From Ruminiclostridium hungatei (GTDB lineage: Bacteria > Bacillota > Clostridia > Acetivibrionales > DSM-1351), in NCBI RefSeq assembly GCF_002051585.1, contig NZ_MZGX01000003.1, forward strand, positions 1 through 64,000: a DNA stretch of 64,000 bases, written 5' to 3'. Position 1 is the first letter of the stretch; each line of letters opens with the position of its first letter. The notes beneath the pieces were generated by a model. It ran no database searches. It saw nothing but the letters and a program-made list of their open reading frames with translations, and was not told the DNA's origin. The position numbers and the translations under genes were made by a program. Below, piece after piece: positions 8,734 through 17,447 of the stretch.

Positions 8734-10644
8734 TTATTTGTCCGGTCTGTCAGTCCTGAACGGCGCAGCCGGCAATCCTTCCATATTTACAAGATTTGCG
8801 GCCTCCGGGTTGTCAGCCCATGCATACCTGACTGCAACAGGCTCTGTTATTCCCTCATTCCATACGATGACTCTGTGGCCTTCTATTTTTGCATTTGCCC
8901 ACACAAATCCGCCGGCCTTCCCCTCGATGGCAAAATGCCGTAATACAGCACCATCTCTGGACTTTAGCCCACTTCCGGTATTTGAAAAACTTATGGCTAT
9001 TTTATTGCCTATGACTTCCATATCCCTGTAAACAGGGCCTGAAGCCACAAGTTCCTCGCCATATGCGGTTTTTCTGGCCGCAAGTGCAATCCGTTCTCCA
9101 ACATCTTTTTTCCTGAGAGGATGCAAATCATTCCATTCACCCAGATCAATATTCACTGTCACAGCAGTGTCCGGCATGCAGAGCGAATCCATCTGTGCTT
9201 CCCGCAGCTCTGCCCATTGGCTTTCTGAAGGGCATTTATCCCTGACCCCATAGTTGGGAAGCTGTACTATTATGAACGGGAAACTGTCCTGGTTCCACTT
9301 CTTCCTCCAGTCTTCCACCAGAGTACGCATCAGACCATAATACTCCTGCGGTCTTGGGGTATTTGCCTCCCCCTGGTACCAGATTGCACCCTTAACAGTG
9401 TATTTTGTAAGCGGCGCCAGCATTCCGTTATGCAAACCGGTGGGCTGCCAGTGAACAAAAGTGGTTTCAGGCTGAGGTCCGCAAATGGCTCCGACCTTGT
9501 ATTTCCATTGTCCTGTTAAATCCACCGAACAGTCGGGAGCTATTAATTTGTACGTTTTATCTGAAATGAACTCACCACTGCCATTATTGCACATGACTCT
9601 TACAGTAATGAGATTTTTTCCCTTGCGAAGCAGCCCCTGCGGAATGTCATATTTCCTGGGAGGATACTGGTAAGTTATCTCCCCCACAAATTGACCGTTT
9701 ACATACGTCTTGTCACCGTCAACAATTCTTCCAAGCCAAAGTCTGACAGGCTTATCCAGCATCTCTTCGGGAACTTCAATCTCTTTTCTGAACCAGATTA
9801 CACCACTGAAGTTTTTCAGACCCTCATTTTCAAAATTTGCAGGCAGTTCCATAACCGGCCAATCAGATGTGTCAATGTTCTCGGCATACCATGGTTCTCC
9901 GGCTGTCAGGCCCGCATCATTTTTATTCAAACTTCCCAACCATGAATCGGTAATCTTTTCATCAATAGTCAGTACCTTTTTGACATATTCATCATCTTTA
10001 TACGGAAGAAGCGTGCGCACAGCTTCAGGATGTGAGGCCAACGCCTCTTCGCTGATCCAGGACTCAATGGGCGAGCCGCCGATTGCGGCTTTTATAAAAC
10101 CTACGGGAACATTATACTTTTCATGAATTGTTTTTGCGAAGAAGTAACCTACAGCAGAAAACCTTCTGATGGTTTCCGGACAGGCAGCTTCCCAGCACCC
10201 GTCTGAAAGATCGGAATATGGCTTGTTGAAATCATATCTTTGGGATACACTGAAATGCCGTATTTTCGGATAGCTGCAATTAATAATGTCGTCCGGGTAC
10301 TGGTCTTTGACTCTTTCCATCATCAGCTCTATATTGGACTGACCCGAGCCTACCCATACCTCGCCCACCAGAATGTCTTTGACTACAATTGTATCCGAGG
10401 CTTTGATTTCCATATCATATGGTCCGCCAGCCTCCAAATCCTTCAGAAAAACCTCCCAGCTCCCATCGTCCCCTGCCCGGGTCTTATACTGCTCACCAAT
10501 AAAATTCACCGTCACAGGCTCCCCTGCGGCAGCCCAGCCCCAGATCCGTACGGTGGCAGCTCTTTGTAAAACCATTCCATTACTTACCAGACGGGGAAGC
10601 ACAAGCTGACTTGCTGATTTCTCACTACCATGTGTTTTATCCAT
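8734..10644 (-). CDS. Sialate O-acetylesterase-like (SGNH) carbohydrate esterase
   Basis: 636 residues without a signal peptide. The SGNH/sialate-O-acetylesterase fold is shown by VWVGSGQSNIELMM, with the nucleophile Ser near residue 103, by GAIWYQGEAN, and by NDLHPLRK, which supplies the Asp-His of the triad. A jelly-roll galactose-binding insert lies in the middle (IWFRKEIEVPEE...VRLWLGRIVDGDKTYVNG). In a glucuronoxylan operon the likely substrate is acetylated xylo-oligosaccharide or aldouronate rather than sialic acid. It is the first gene of the five-gene operon; GGAG lies about 9 nt before the ATG. The start faces the divergent AraC gene, and the shared 42-bp element lies 150-190 bp upstream. 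Enzyme class is well supported; the exact substrate is inference. Confidence 0.87.
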   Translation of the reverse strand: MDKTHGSEKSASQLVLPRLVSNGMVLQRAATVRIWGWAAAGEPVTVNFIGEQYKTRAGDDGSWEVFLKDLEAGGPYDMEIKASDTIVVKDILVGEVWVGSGQSNIELMMERVKDQYPDDIINCSYPKIRHFSVSQRYDFNKPYSDLSDGCWEAACPETIRRFSAVGYFFAKTIHEKYNVPVGFIKAAIGGSPIESWISEEALASHPEAVRTLLPYKDDEYVKKVLTIDEKITDSWLGSLNKNDAGLTAGEPWYAENIDTSDWPVMELPANFENEGLKNFSGVIWFRKEIEVPEEMLDKPVRLWLGRIVDGDKTYVNGQFVGEITYQYPPRKYDIPQGLLRKGKNLITVRVMCNNGSGEFISDKTYKLIAPDCSVDLTGQWKYKVGAICGPQPETTFVHWQPTGLHNGMLAPLTKYTVKGAIWYQGEANTPRPQEYYGLMRTLVEDWRKKWNQDSFPFIIVQLPNYGVRDKCPSESQWAELREAQMDSLCMPDTAVTVNIDLGEWNDLHPLRKKDVGERIALAARKTAYGEELVASGPVYRDMEVIGNKIAISFSNTGSGLKSRDGAVLRHFAIEGKAGGFVWANAKIEGHRVIVWNEGITEPVAVRYAWADNPEAANLVNMEGLPAAPFRTDRPDK

Positions 10645-10792
10645 TTTAACATCTCCAAATGAGCACTTTTTGCCAATATATATTTAATTACAATTAATCA
10701 CGTTTGCAGCAAGACAATCCCGAGACTACACAGGAACATAAGCCTGCACGCTCTATCATACATAAATTATACTAATCGCCGTTGGGTACTAA

Positions 10793-10838
10793 TATGTTTA
10801 TATTGCCGTTTGACTTGCAATAATTGCTATGATAAAAT
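10793..10838 (+). promoter_or_regulatory. Shared element, copy 1, with sigma-A-like promoter
   Basis: The 42 bp at 10793-10834 match 15831-15872 at 36 of 42 positions. On the plus strand they contain TTGACT (10810-10815), a 17-bp spacer and TAAAAT (10833-10838), a good housekeeping promoter ending about 60 bp before the AraC start. The core GCAATAATTGC (10817-10827) is an 11-bp palindrome. Because the region is divergent, it may also act as an operator for the esterase operon on the other strand. Confidence 0.6.
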
Positions 10839-10897
10839 TACTATGTTCTTATATAATAATCCAACATTTCTATCCAAAAGTAAAGACCGAGGTGCAT

Positions 10898-11761
10898 ATG
10901 AAAAAACGGTATCATGCTTATCAAACCCGCCAGCAAATGCATGAAAGAGATTATGAGATATTTTACTATTCAGATTCAAAGCTTGAAAAGGTCTCACTTC
11001 ACCATCATGATTTTTACGAGTGCTTCTTTTTTATTTCGGGGAATGTAAGCTACTACATTGAGGGCAAAACCTATGCATTGAAACCTGGTGATATAGTTCT
11101 TGTAGACACCACCGAGCTTCACCAGCTTATAGTAATGGATCACAGCATTCCATATGAACGGATAGTGCTCTGGATTGATAAAAGCTTTTTGAACAGCCTG
11201 TCCACTGACCAGACCGATCTGGCTTCATGCTTTTATGCGAAAAAGGATAACGTCATCCGGCTGTCCCTTGATCTCCAGCAGACCATACGGACAATTCTTC
11301 ACAAATTGATTTCTATAGAGAATTATACCGGCATCGGCAGTGATATCCTTTACAAGTCGTATTTTATTGAATTATTTGTTCAAATCAATATGGCCCTGCT
11401 TCACAACAATATACGCCCTGATGCCGACGTTAAGAAGAGTATTATGATAACCGGCATCATTGAATACATTAATAATCATATAGAAGAAGAGCTGACTATC
11501 GACAGTCTCTCAGAACATGTATTCCTGAGCAAATATCATCTGCTCAGAGAGTTCAAGAAGCATTCCGGGACTACCATTCACAAGTATATTATTCAGAAGA
11601 AGCTGATACTGGCCAAAGAACTTATACTGAAGGGAATGCCCATAACCGAGGTTTTCAAGCAGTGCGGTTTCGGAGATTATTCAAATTTCTTCAGGGCCTT
11701 TAAAAAGGAATATGGCGTTACGCCAAAATTCTTTTACTCCACCTATAATCAGGACTCTTAG
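10898..11761 (+). CDS. AraC-family transcriptional regulator (cupin sensor)
   Basis: About 287 residues. The N-terminal half is a cupin-like sensor (VSLHHHDFYECFFFISGNVS, then YALKPGDIVLVDTTELHQL), and the C-terminal ~100 residues hold the two helix-turn-helix motifs (LTIDSLSEHVFLSKYHLLRE; GFGDYSNFFRAFKKEYGVTP). Such proteins usually bind a sugar or sugar acid and activate neighbouring catabolic genes. The ATG at 10898 is preferred because GAGGTG lies 5 nt upstream; the longer frame starts in the promoter region. It sits between the xylan-degradation operon and the importer operon, both on the opposite strand, so it is the obvious candidate for their local regulator. A bidirectional terminator follows. 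Confidence 0.92.
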   Translation: MKKRYHAYQTRQQMHERDYEIFYYSDSKLEKVSLHHHDFYECFFFISGNVSYYIEGKTYALKPGDIVLVDTTELHQLIVMDHSIPYERIVLWIDKSFLNSLSTDQTDLASCFYAKKDNVIRLSLDLQQTIRTILHKLISIENYTGIGSDILYKSYFIELFVQINMALLHNNIRPDADVKKSIMITGIIEYINNHIEEELTIDSLSEHVFLSKYHLLREFKKHSGTTIHKYIIQKKLILAKELILKGMPITEVFKQCGFGDYSNFFRAFKKEYGVTPKFFYSTYNQDS

Positions 11762-11864
11762 CAGCCGATTGTTATTTTATGTAAATTAATTATTTTAAAG
11801 AACTCGATAATCCCCATACGGAAATGGGCAGTCCGGTCAGAAGTCAAGTAAACAATGCATATTA

Positions 11865-11910
11865 AAAAGCTGCTCCTTACAGGAATTACTTCCCGAAAGG
11901 AGCAGCTTTT
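11865..11910. terminator. Bidirectional terminator between AraC gene and importer operon
   Basis: A perfect 14-bp stem (11865-11878 with 11897-11910) with a short loop. Terminal T-runs on both strands fit termination of the converging AraC and solute-binding-protein transcripts. Confidence 0.8.
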
Positions 11911-11929
11911 CTTATGAATTAATCAATGA

Positions 11930-13600
11930 TTATTTGTGGTATTTGTCATATGCTGCCGCACGTTCATCAATAATAGCCTTACCGCCTGAAGCAAGATAAT
12001 CCTTCATTCCACTGTCAAATATAGAATCAAACTTCTCAGGTTTTGCAGTTACAGACTGAACCAGCATGTTGTCTCTCTTTTCCTTAAGAGCAGGACCCAT
12101 TCCTTCTTCCGACTTAATCGGTCCGACATTGATGTGCTTTTCAATAAACGCATCCTTGCTTGTAAGCTCATATGCCTTTTGGACATACTTTGGTTCAACA
12201 CCTGCATAGCCCAGAGCTACCGACTTTGTAGTCAAGTCCTTGTCGCCAAGGTCCAAACCGTTAATTGTCATAGTATAGTCGATATTGTATGGGGAATTCA
12301 TGAACTTTTCTCCAGTTGTAGCAATGCTCTTTATAATTCCGTCTGGAAGCACTTCATGGGTAACGCCTTCTTCTCCGATCTGGAGGAACTTGCGGTTGTC
12401 AAGCTTGCTGATCCAGTTAAGATACAGTAATGAAGCTTCCGTCTCTTTGTTTGTTGACGGGAAGAATATCTTACGGTCAATCGGAGCACTGAGGAACTTC
12501 TTGTAAACTCCTGCGTCGTTCTTGAAGGTTTCTATTGCAACGTAAGCTGCATCAGCACCAGCAAGCTTCTTGATGTTTGCTGCTATACTGTCATCTCCGT
12601 TACGGTACGGGTAATCCCAGTTGTGTATGAAAGCACCTACGTATCCGGCTTTCATCTGGTTATCTATGTTTTTGTCTCCTGCAGGATACAACGGGAAGTC
12701 CTTCCAAACCAATCCGGCATTGTACCATTCGTTGAGCTTCTTAACACCGTTCTTATAACCGGTAGCCAATAAGTGTCTGTCGTCAAAGTTGTTTGCAAAA
12801 TATTCCTTTTCCGAATCTGTAAAGCTATTTGGAATAAAGGATGTCAATAAGTGGTCCGCAGTCCAGCCGATATCTACGCTGAGCAGGAAAGGAATCATCT
12901 TATTTGCATTTGCTCCCAGCAAAGTAGAAGCGTTATCTTTGAATGCCTTCAACATTGTTTCAAATTCTTCAAGTGTTGTAGGTTCTGCCATATTAAGCTT
13001 CTTTAACCAGTCTTCACGTACAAAGGTATTTATACGCTTGTTCTGGAAAAGCATGGACTCGATAGCCCAGATAGTTCCCTTGTCAGGGTCCTTGTTCCAG
13101 TTTATATTCTCTTCTCCCAGCAAGGAGTAGAGGTCTGTCAGCTTATCCTTGTTGCTTTCAAGCAGTGGAGCCAGGTCAACTATACCACCCATGTTTGCAT
13201 AGGTCTGAACAGTTGGATAGCTGTAGGTAAGGCACACGTCAGGTGCAGTTCCGGCAGCAAGCAGGTTGTTCATCTGCTCAGTCTCAGTCCAGCGTGGTAC
13301 TGGAACAAAGGTAACCTCTACATTGTAATCACGAAGCATGCCTTCTTTGATAAAGTTGGTGTAGAAGTTGTCTTCTGCTTTTGTACCGCCGTCAACAGCA
13401 CGGTCAAATACTTCAACAGTGATTTTCTTTGTTTCAGCAAATCTTCCGGGCAAACCTTGTGCATTGCTTGCATCAGCAGTGCCTGAAGATACCGCGGAAC
13501 CCTGTGAGGTTGAAGGCGCAGCCGAATCACCAGAACCGCAGGCTGCCAGGCTCATAGCCACAACCAGACAAGCCAGTAGAACTAAAAGTACTCTTTTCAT
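11930..13600 (-). CDS. Extracellular solute-binding lipoprotein, LplA-like
   Basis: About 556 residues. The leader MKRVLLVLLACLVVAMSLAA ends in a lipobox (LAAC, lipidated Cys at residue 21), followed by a Ser/Ala-rich linker and a family-1 solute-binding domain of the large LplA/YtcQ type. It is preceded by a perfect AAAGGAGG site, which fixes the ATG at 13600. It is anchored on the outer face of the membrane and hands an oligosaccharide to the two permeases encoded just upstream (54 bp gap). LplA/LplB/YtcP sets take up aldouronates in Paenibacillus, and the adjacent GH67-uxuA-uxuB operon supports that substrate here, but this is inference. Being last in the operon is the reverse of the usual order. 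Confidence 0.9.
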   Translation of the reverse strand: MKRVLLVLLACLVVAMSLAACGSGDSAAPSTSQGSAVSSGTADASNAQGLPGRFAETKKITVEVFDRAVDGGTKAEDNFYTNFIKEGMLRDYNVEVTFVPVPRWTETEQMNNLLAAGTAPDVCLTYSYPTVQTYANMGGIVDLAPLLESNKDKLTDLYSLLGEENINWNKDPDKGTIWAIESMLFQNKRINTFVREDWLKKLNMAEPTTLEEFETMLKAFKDNASTLLGANANKMIPFLLSVDIGWTADHLLTSFIPNSFTDSEKEYFANNFDDRHLLATGYKNGVKKLNEWYNAGLVWKDFPLYPAGDKNIDNQMKAGYVGAFIHNWDYPYRNGDDSIAANIKKLAGADAAYVAIETFKNDAGVYKKFLSAPIDRKIFFPSTNKETEASLLYLNWISKLDNRKFLQIGEEGVTHEVLPDGIIKSIATTGEKFMNSPYNIDYTMTINGLDLGDKDLTTKSVALGYAGVEPKYVQKAYELTSKDAFIEKHINVGPIKSEEGMGPALKEKRDNMLVQSVTAKPEKFDSIFDSGMKDYLASGGKAIIDERAAAYDKYHK

Positions 13601-13654
13601 AATAAAATCCTCCTTTAATGTATTATTAGACATAAATTATGCCTAAGAACCAAA

Positions 13655-14524
13655 TTAACCTTTTACTGCACCTATGGTTACCCCGGCAATAAAGTATCTT
13701 TGGAGCCAGGGGTATACCAACAGGATCGGTACGGTGGCAAACATAACGGTTGCCGCCTTAAGACCGTCTGACAGTCCCGGCTTGTTGAAACCATCCTGCG
13801 CCGAAACCTCAATGCTTGAGACATTGTTTATTATGTTGTACAACAAAAGCTGAATGGGGTAGTATTTTCTATTCCCCATGTACATCAACGCATCTGAAAA
13901 ACCGTTCCACCTTCCCACCGCATAGAACAAGGAGAGCGTGGCTATAACGGATGTGGACAAAGGCAGGTATATGCTGAAAAGTGTGCGCACAGGCCCGGCA
14001 CCATCTATTTCCGCCGACTCACGCAAGCTTTCAGGTATACCGTACAGGAAGCTGCGCATGATAATCATGTTAAATACGCTGAGGCAGCTAGGAATTATAA
14101 GCACCAAAGGGTTATTTATAAGGTCCAGATCCTTCAACAGCAGATAATTCGGTATTGTACCCGCGTTAAAATACATGGTGAATATAATTAATGTATTTAT
14201 AACTTTCCTTCCCTTGAGATTATCATACGTCAAAGGGTAGGCACATATGGTAGTCATTACCATGGATACAAGCGTACAGATAAATGTTAATATTGCAGTC
14301 CAGCCAAGTGACCAGATATATTTACTGTCATTAAAAACCAGCTTATAGGATTCATAGTTCAAACCCTTTGGCCAGAGTGTAACCTCACCCCGGATCAGAG
14401 CTTCGGAAGAGCTGAGCGAGCGCGCCAGAACATTGACCAGCGGCAAAAGGCAGACTAAAATTACAAGGAAGCAAAAAGCTGCAATCACCCAATCTCCCAA
14501 CCTGGTACTTTTTGATTTAATCAT
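13655..14524 (-). CDS. Carbohydrate ABC transporter permease, YtcP/LplC-like
   Basis: 289 residues with six predicted membrane helices, a MalG-type inner-membrane permease. The cytoplasmic EAA loop that docks the ATPase reads ESAEIDGAGPVRTLFSIYLP. The C-terminus (QRYFIAGVTIGAVKG) is typical of the YtcP/LplC branch. It is the second gene of a three-gene importer operon, between the LplB-like permease (35 bp) and the lipoprotein (54 bp). No ATPase gene is nearby; such importers commonly share an MsmX-type ATPase encoded elsewhere. The substrate is inferred to be a xylo-oligosaccharide or aldouronate. Confidence 0.92.
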   Translation of the reverse strand: MIKSKSTRLGDWVIAAFCFLVILVCLLPLVNVLARSLSSSEALIRGEVTLWPKGLNYESYKLVFNDSKYIWSLGWTAILTFICTLVSMVMTTICAYPLTYDNLKGRKVINTLIIFTMYFNAGTIPNYLLLKDLDLINNPLVLIIPSCLSVFNMIIMRSFLYGIPESLRESAEIDGAGPVRTLFSIYLPLSTSVIATLSLFYAVGRWNGFSDALMYMGNRKYYPIQLLLYNIINNVSSIEVSAQDGFNKPGLSDGLKAATVMFATVPILLVYPWLQRYFIAGVTIGAVKG

Positions 14525-14559
14525 TTTTGTTTATCCCCCTTCATATAATATGCCCCATC

Positions 14560-15486
14560 TTACCAAATACCGCGTTCGCCAAACTTCTTGGCAAGTGAAT
14601 TTGCTCCAATCAGGAAAACAACACAGACTACAGACTGAAACAAGCCCACTGCGGTCGTCAGCGAAAATTGAAGCCCACGGATACCATTGGTATACACGAA
14701 AGTGGATATAACATTTGATACATTGTCAACCAGGGGATTCCTCAAAGCATACGGTCTGTCGAACTCACTTCCCAATATACGTCCGAGATTCATAATAAGC
14801 AGAACTATAATGGTAGAGCGGAGGCCCGGCAGAGTTACATGCCACATTTTTTTGAAACGGCCGGCTCCGTCAATTGATGCGGCCTCATACAGTTCCGGAT
14901 TGATGCCGGTAAGTGCAGCCAGGTATATTATGGAATTCCAGCCCACACTCTGCCACACTCCCAGCAAAATATATGTGGCTATCCAATGCTTCGGGTCGTT
15001 AAGAAACGGGATAGTCTCAAAACCCAGGCTGTTGAGCATTATATTTGCAAGTCCCGTACTGGGTGCAAAAAGCTGCAGCGCGATTCCCGAAATGATTATC
15101 CATGAAAGGAAGTGAGGCATATAAGCTACTGTCTGGGTAAGGCGCTTAAATTTTACAAACGCCAGTTCATTAAGCAGCAATGCCAGTATAATCGGAGCCG
15201 GGAACCCAATCACCAAATCCAGCAGGTTAAGTGAAATCGTATTTCTCAAGGCATAAAGAAAATCAGCATTTGAGAAGGCCTTAATAAAGTATTCGAAACC
15301 GTTACTGTCCGCCCAAGGCATCTCCCAAACACTTTTTACGATACTGTACTTCTTGAAGGCTATTTGGATATATGTCATGGGAATATACCGAAATATAAAG
15401 AAGTAGGCTATTGGCAGAACCAACAGGAGATAGAGCGTCCAGTAGCGTTTTAGATAGTTAATCAATTTCTGAGTATTTTCAGACAA
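14560..15486 (-). CDS. Carbohydrate ABC transporter permease, LplB-like
   Basis: 308 residues with six predicted membrane helices, a MalF-type permease of the LplB branch. The EAA loop reads EAASIDGAGRFKKMWHVTLP. The start is a TTG with AAGGGG 7 nt upstream; no better ATG exists nearby. It is the first gene of the importer operon and pairs with the YtcP-like permease to form the channel. The leader region upstream is long (about 760 bp to the next gene) and carries copy 2 of the 42-bp element found near the AraC gene. Confidence 0.92.
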   Translation of the reverse strand: MSENTQKLINYLKRYWTLYLLLVLPIAYFFIFRYIPMTYIQIAFKKYSIVKSVWEMPWADSNGFEYFIKAFSNADFLYALRNTISLNLLDLVIGFPAPIILALLLNELAFVKFKRLTQTVAYMPHFLSWIIISGIALQLFAPSTGLANIMLNSLGFETIPFLNDPKHWIATYILLGVWQSVGWNSIIYLAALTGINPELYEAASIDGAGRFKKMWHVTLPGLRSTIIVLLIMNLGRILGSEFDRPYALRNPLVDNVSNVISTFVYTNGIRGLQFSLTTAVGLFQSVVCVVFLIGANSLAKKFGERGIW

Positions 15487-15830
15487 GGTCGCACCCCTTT
15501 TCTTAAATTATATTAATATCAATAAAAGTGAAACTTATACCGCGAAGGTCAATATATGCTGTGATATTAAAGACCATTGATTGAATCTTTTATTACAAAT
15601 GCTTCATTGAAAGATTTTCATGAAATTATTTACAAATAAATATATATTTCTCTTATATGAAATTTGGTAAAATTAACTATAACAGGAGCATCTTTTGCAA
15701 ATCTATGGAATTATCGCTGCATAGACATTTACATAAGCACAAAACCCCCACCAAGTAACTTAACACCCCCAAACGCAGCTCATCATCAGTTGACTATATT
15801 GAGATAATATCAATTCTGTATAACAAATAC

Positions 15831-15876
15831 TATGTTTATATTGTCATTTGAGTTGTAAAAATTGCTGTGATATTTT
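15831..15876 (+). promoter_or_regulatory. Shared element, copy 2
   Basis: 15831-15872 matches 10793-10834 at 36 of 42 positions, including TATGTTTATATTG and ATTGCT.TGATA. It contains TTGAGT (15848-15853), 17 bp, then TATTTT (15871-15876), so it is again promoter-like on the plus strand. However, the next plus-strand gene starts about 375 bp away. Conservation outside the hexamers argues for a regulator binding site, perhaps for the AraC protein, serving the importer operon on the other strand. Confidence 0.5.
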
Positions 15877-16155
15877 TTTAAAATAAATAAGAGAGTTTTA
15901 TTATCCCGTCATAAACTGCTCATGCTTCTGCCTGTTGTCCCCGCATTAATCTGCTGGAAACATGCTGTTGCCTGTATTTTTCTTAATACAAATCTATGCG
16001 GCTACCTATAAATAATATAACGATTTTTTTAAACTTGTCAATACAACTTTTTGTCAAATCCTTTTACATCCATTAATTATAAAACTGCGTACCCGCGTAA
16101 TTTCCCTCGTATACAGAGTATATTCCTACCCTTCCGCCATATTTTTAACACCAAA

Positions 16156-16197
16156 ACTTGTATTTACAATAAGAATCTACTTGTATTTATCTTGTAT
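16156..16197. promoter_or_regulatory. AraR-like operator and direct repeats
   Basis: TTGTATTTACAA at 16158-16169 is a perfect palindrome with the layout of the Bacillus AraR core (TTGTA, two bases, TACAA). ACTTGTATTTA occurs twice, at 16156-16166 and 16179-16189 (23-bp period), with a third CTTGTAT at 16191. The site lies 55-95 bp before the regulator gene, consistent with autoregulation. Confidence 0.45.
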
Positions 16198-16249
16198 GGT
16201 GAATATAATATAAACTATTAGTTGACAATTACACGAAAGGGGAATACTT

Positions 16250-17347
16250 ATGATCAACGCCCCGAAGTATACAGATATTGTTGAGTGGACTATTGCCCAA
16301 ATAGAAAGCAAAACCTTTAACCCTAATGACAGGTTTCTTTCCGAAACTGAACTTGGAGAGAAGTTCGGCTTTTCCCGGCAAACCGTACGGCGGGCGCTGG
16401 AGGTATTGGAGCAGCGGGGCCACATTACCAGGATACAGGGCCGGGGAACTTACATAGCAGATGTGCGTCCTCAAAAATCCTCCGTGTTTAAGCACCCTTC
16501 CAGGACAGTGGGCATAATCTCCACCTATCTGGATAATTACATTTTTCCCAGTATTGTACGCGGTATTGAAGGTGTTTTGTCGGAAGCGGGCTTTGCGGTT
16601 CAACTGGCCTCCACCAACAACTCTGTTGAAATTGAAGCCAGATCGCTCCAGCTCATGCTGGACAGACAGGTGGACGGCCTGATTATAGTACCCACCAGAA
16701 GTGCCCTGCCCTGCTTGAACCTGGATTTGTACAAGGAGCTTATCCGGCATGGCATCCCAGTGGTTTTTATTGACTCTTTTTATCCCGAGCTTTCAATTCC
16801 ACATGTCGCCCTGGATGATGTTATGTCAGGGTATATGGCTACACAGCATTTGCTGGAAATGGGGCACAGAGACATACTGGGGATATTTTCACACATTAAC
16901 AGGCAGGGGCACTTGCGCTATCAGGGGTACGCCAGAGCACTATCCGAGAATGGCATCCCCCTGCGGGATGAACTGGTTTTCTGGTACTCAAAGGAGAGTT
17001 TGCTGCAGCAGCTACAGGGAGGGCAACTTTTGGAGTGTTTATCAAAAAGCACTTCGGCTCTTTGTTTTAATGACCATATGGCATTACTGCTAATGGATTA
17101 CCTGCGTCAAAACGGAAAAAGCGTACCGGGGGATTTTTCAGTGGTGGGCATAGATAACTCAGAACTTGCCAATATCAGTTCACTCACCAGTATTGTTCAT
17201 CCTTCGGAAGAGCTGGGAGAAACCGCCGCCCGGCAATTGCTGTCCATGATTGGCGGGGCTGCAGTTGAGAATATCCTTTTTCCGCCTCAGCTCAAAAAAC
17301 GCGGCTCCGTACTGCAGCATGCAGCTTCTGCTCTGAAGCAACTGTAA
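16250..17347 (+). CDS. GntR-LacI hybrid repressor, AraR-like
   Basis: 365 residues, the size of Bacillus AraR (about 362). The N-terminal ~75 residues are a GntR winged helix (FLSETELGEKFGFSRQTVRR, ALEVLEQRGHITRIQGRGTY). The remainder is a periplasmic-binding-protein-like effector domain of the LacI/GalR type (VGIISTYLDNYIFPSIVRGI, GLIIVPTR, HVALDDVMSGYMATQHLLEM, SVVGIDNSELA). AAAGGGG lies 8 nt before the ATG. It probably represses GH2 (100 bp downstream, same strand) and itself, with a pentose or oligosaccharide as inducer. Family assignment is firm; the name AraR and the ligand are inference. Confidence 0.9.
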   Translation: MINAPKYTDIVEWTIAQIESKTFNPNDRFLSETELGEKFGFSRQTVRRALEVLEQRGHITRIQGRGTYIADVRPQKSSVFKHPSRTVGIISTYLDNYIFPSIVRGIEGVLSEAGFAVQLASTNNSVEIEARSLQLMLDRQVDGLIIVPTRSALPCLNLDLYKELIRHGIPVVFIDSFYPELSIPHVALDDVMSGYMATQHLLEMGHRDILGIFSHINRQGHLRYQGYARALSENGIPLRDELVFWYSKESLLQQLQGGQLLECLSKSTSALCFNDHMALLLMDYLRQNGKSVPGDFSVVGIDNSELANISSLTSIVHPSEELGETAARQLLSMIGGAAVENILFPPQLKKRGSVLQHAASALKQL

Positions 17348-17447
17348 TTGGTTTACGTTTTACAAAACATTAACATTGCGGAGAGCTGCCATTCTCTGCA
17401 GCATTTCAGGTCTGTCAGGACCTTGCCTATATGGAGGTAGAGAGGTT

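Larger units (their letters stand above)
15487..16249. other. 763-bp divergent regulatory region
   Basis: No gene is supported on either strand. The region separates the importer operon (minus) from the AraR-like regulator (plus). It holds copy 2 of the shared 42-bp element (15831-15872) and an AraR-like operator with direct repeats near 16156-16197. The rest is AT-rich and has no strong hairpin. Its length suggests that several regulatory sites serve both directions. Confidence 0.5.

Noticed and set aside
16229-16750. Minus-strand 173-codon frame opposite the AraR-like gene
   Set aside because: It overlaps completely a clear regulator gene on the other strand and has no recognisable domain.
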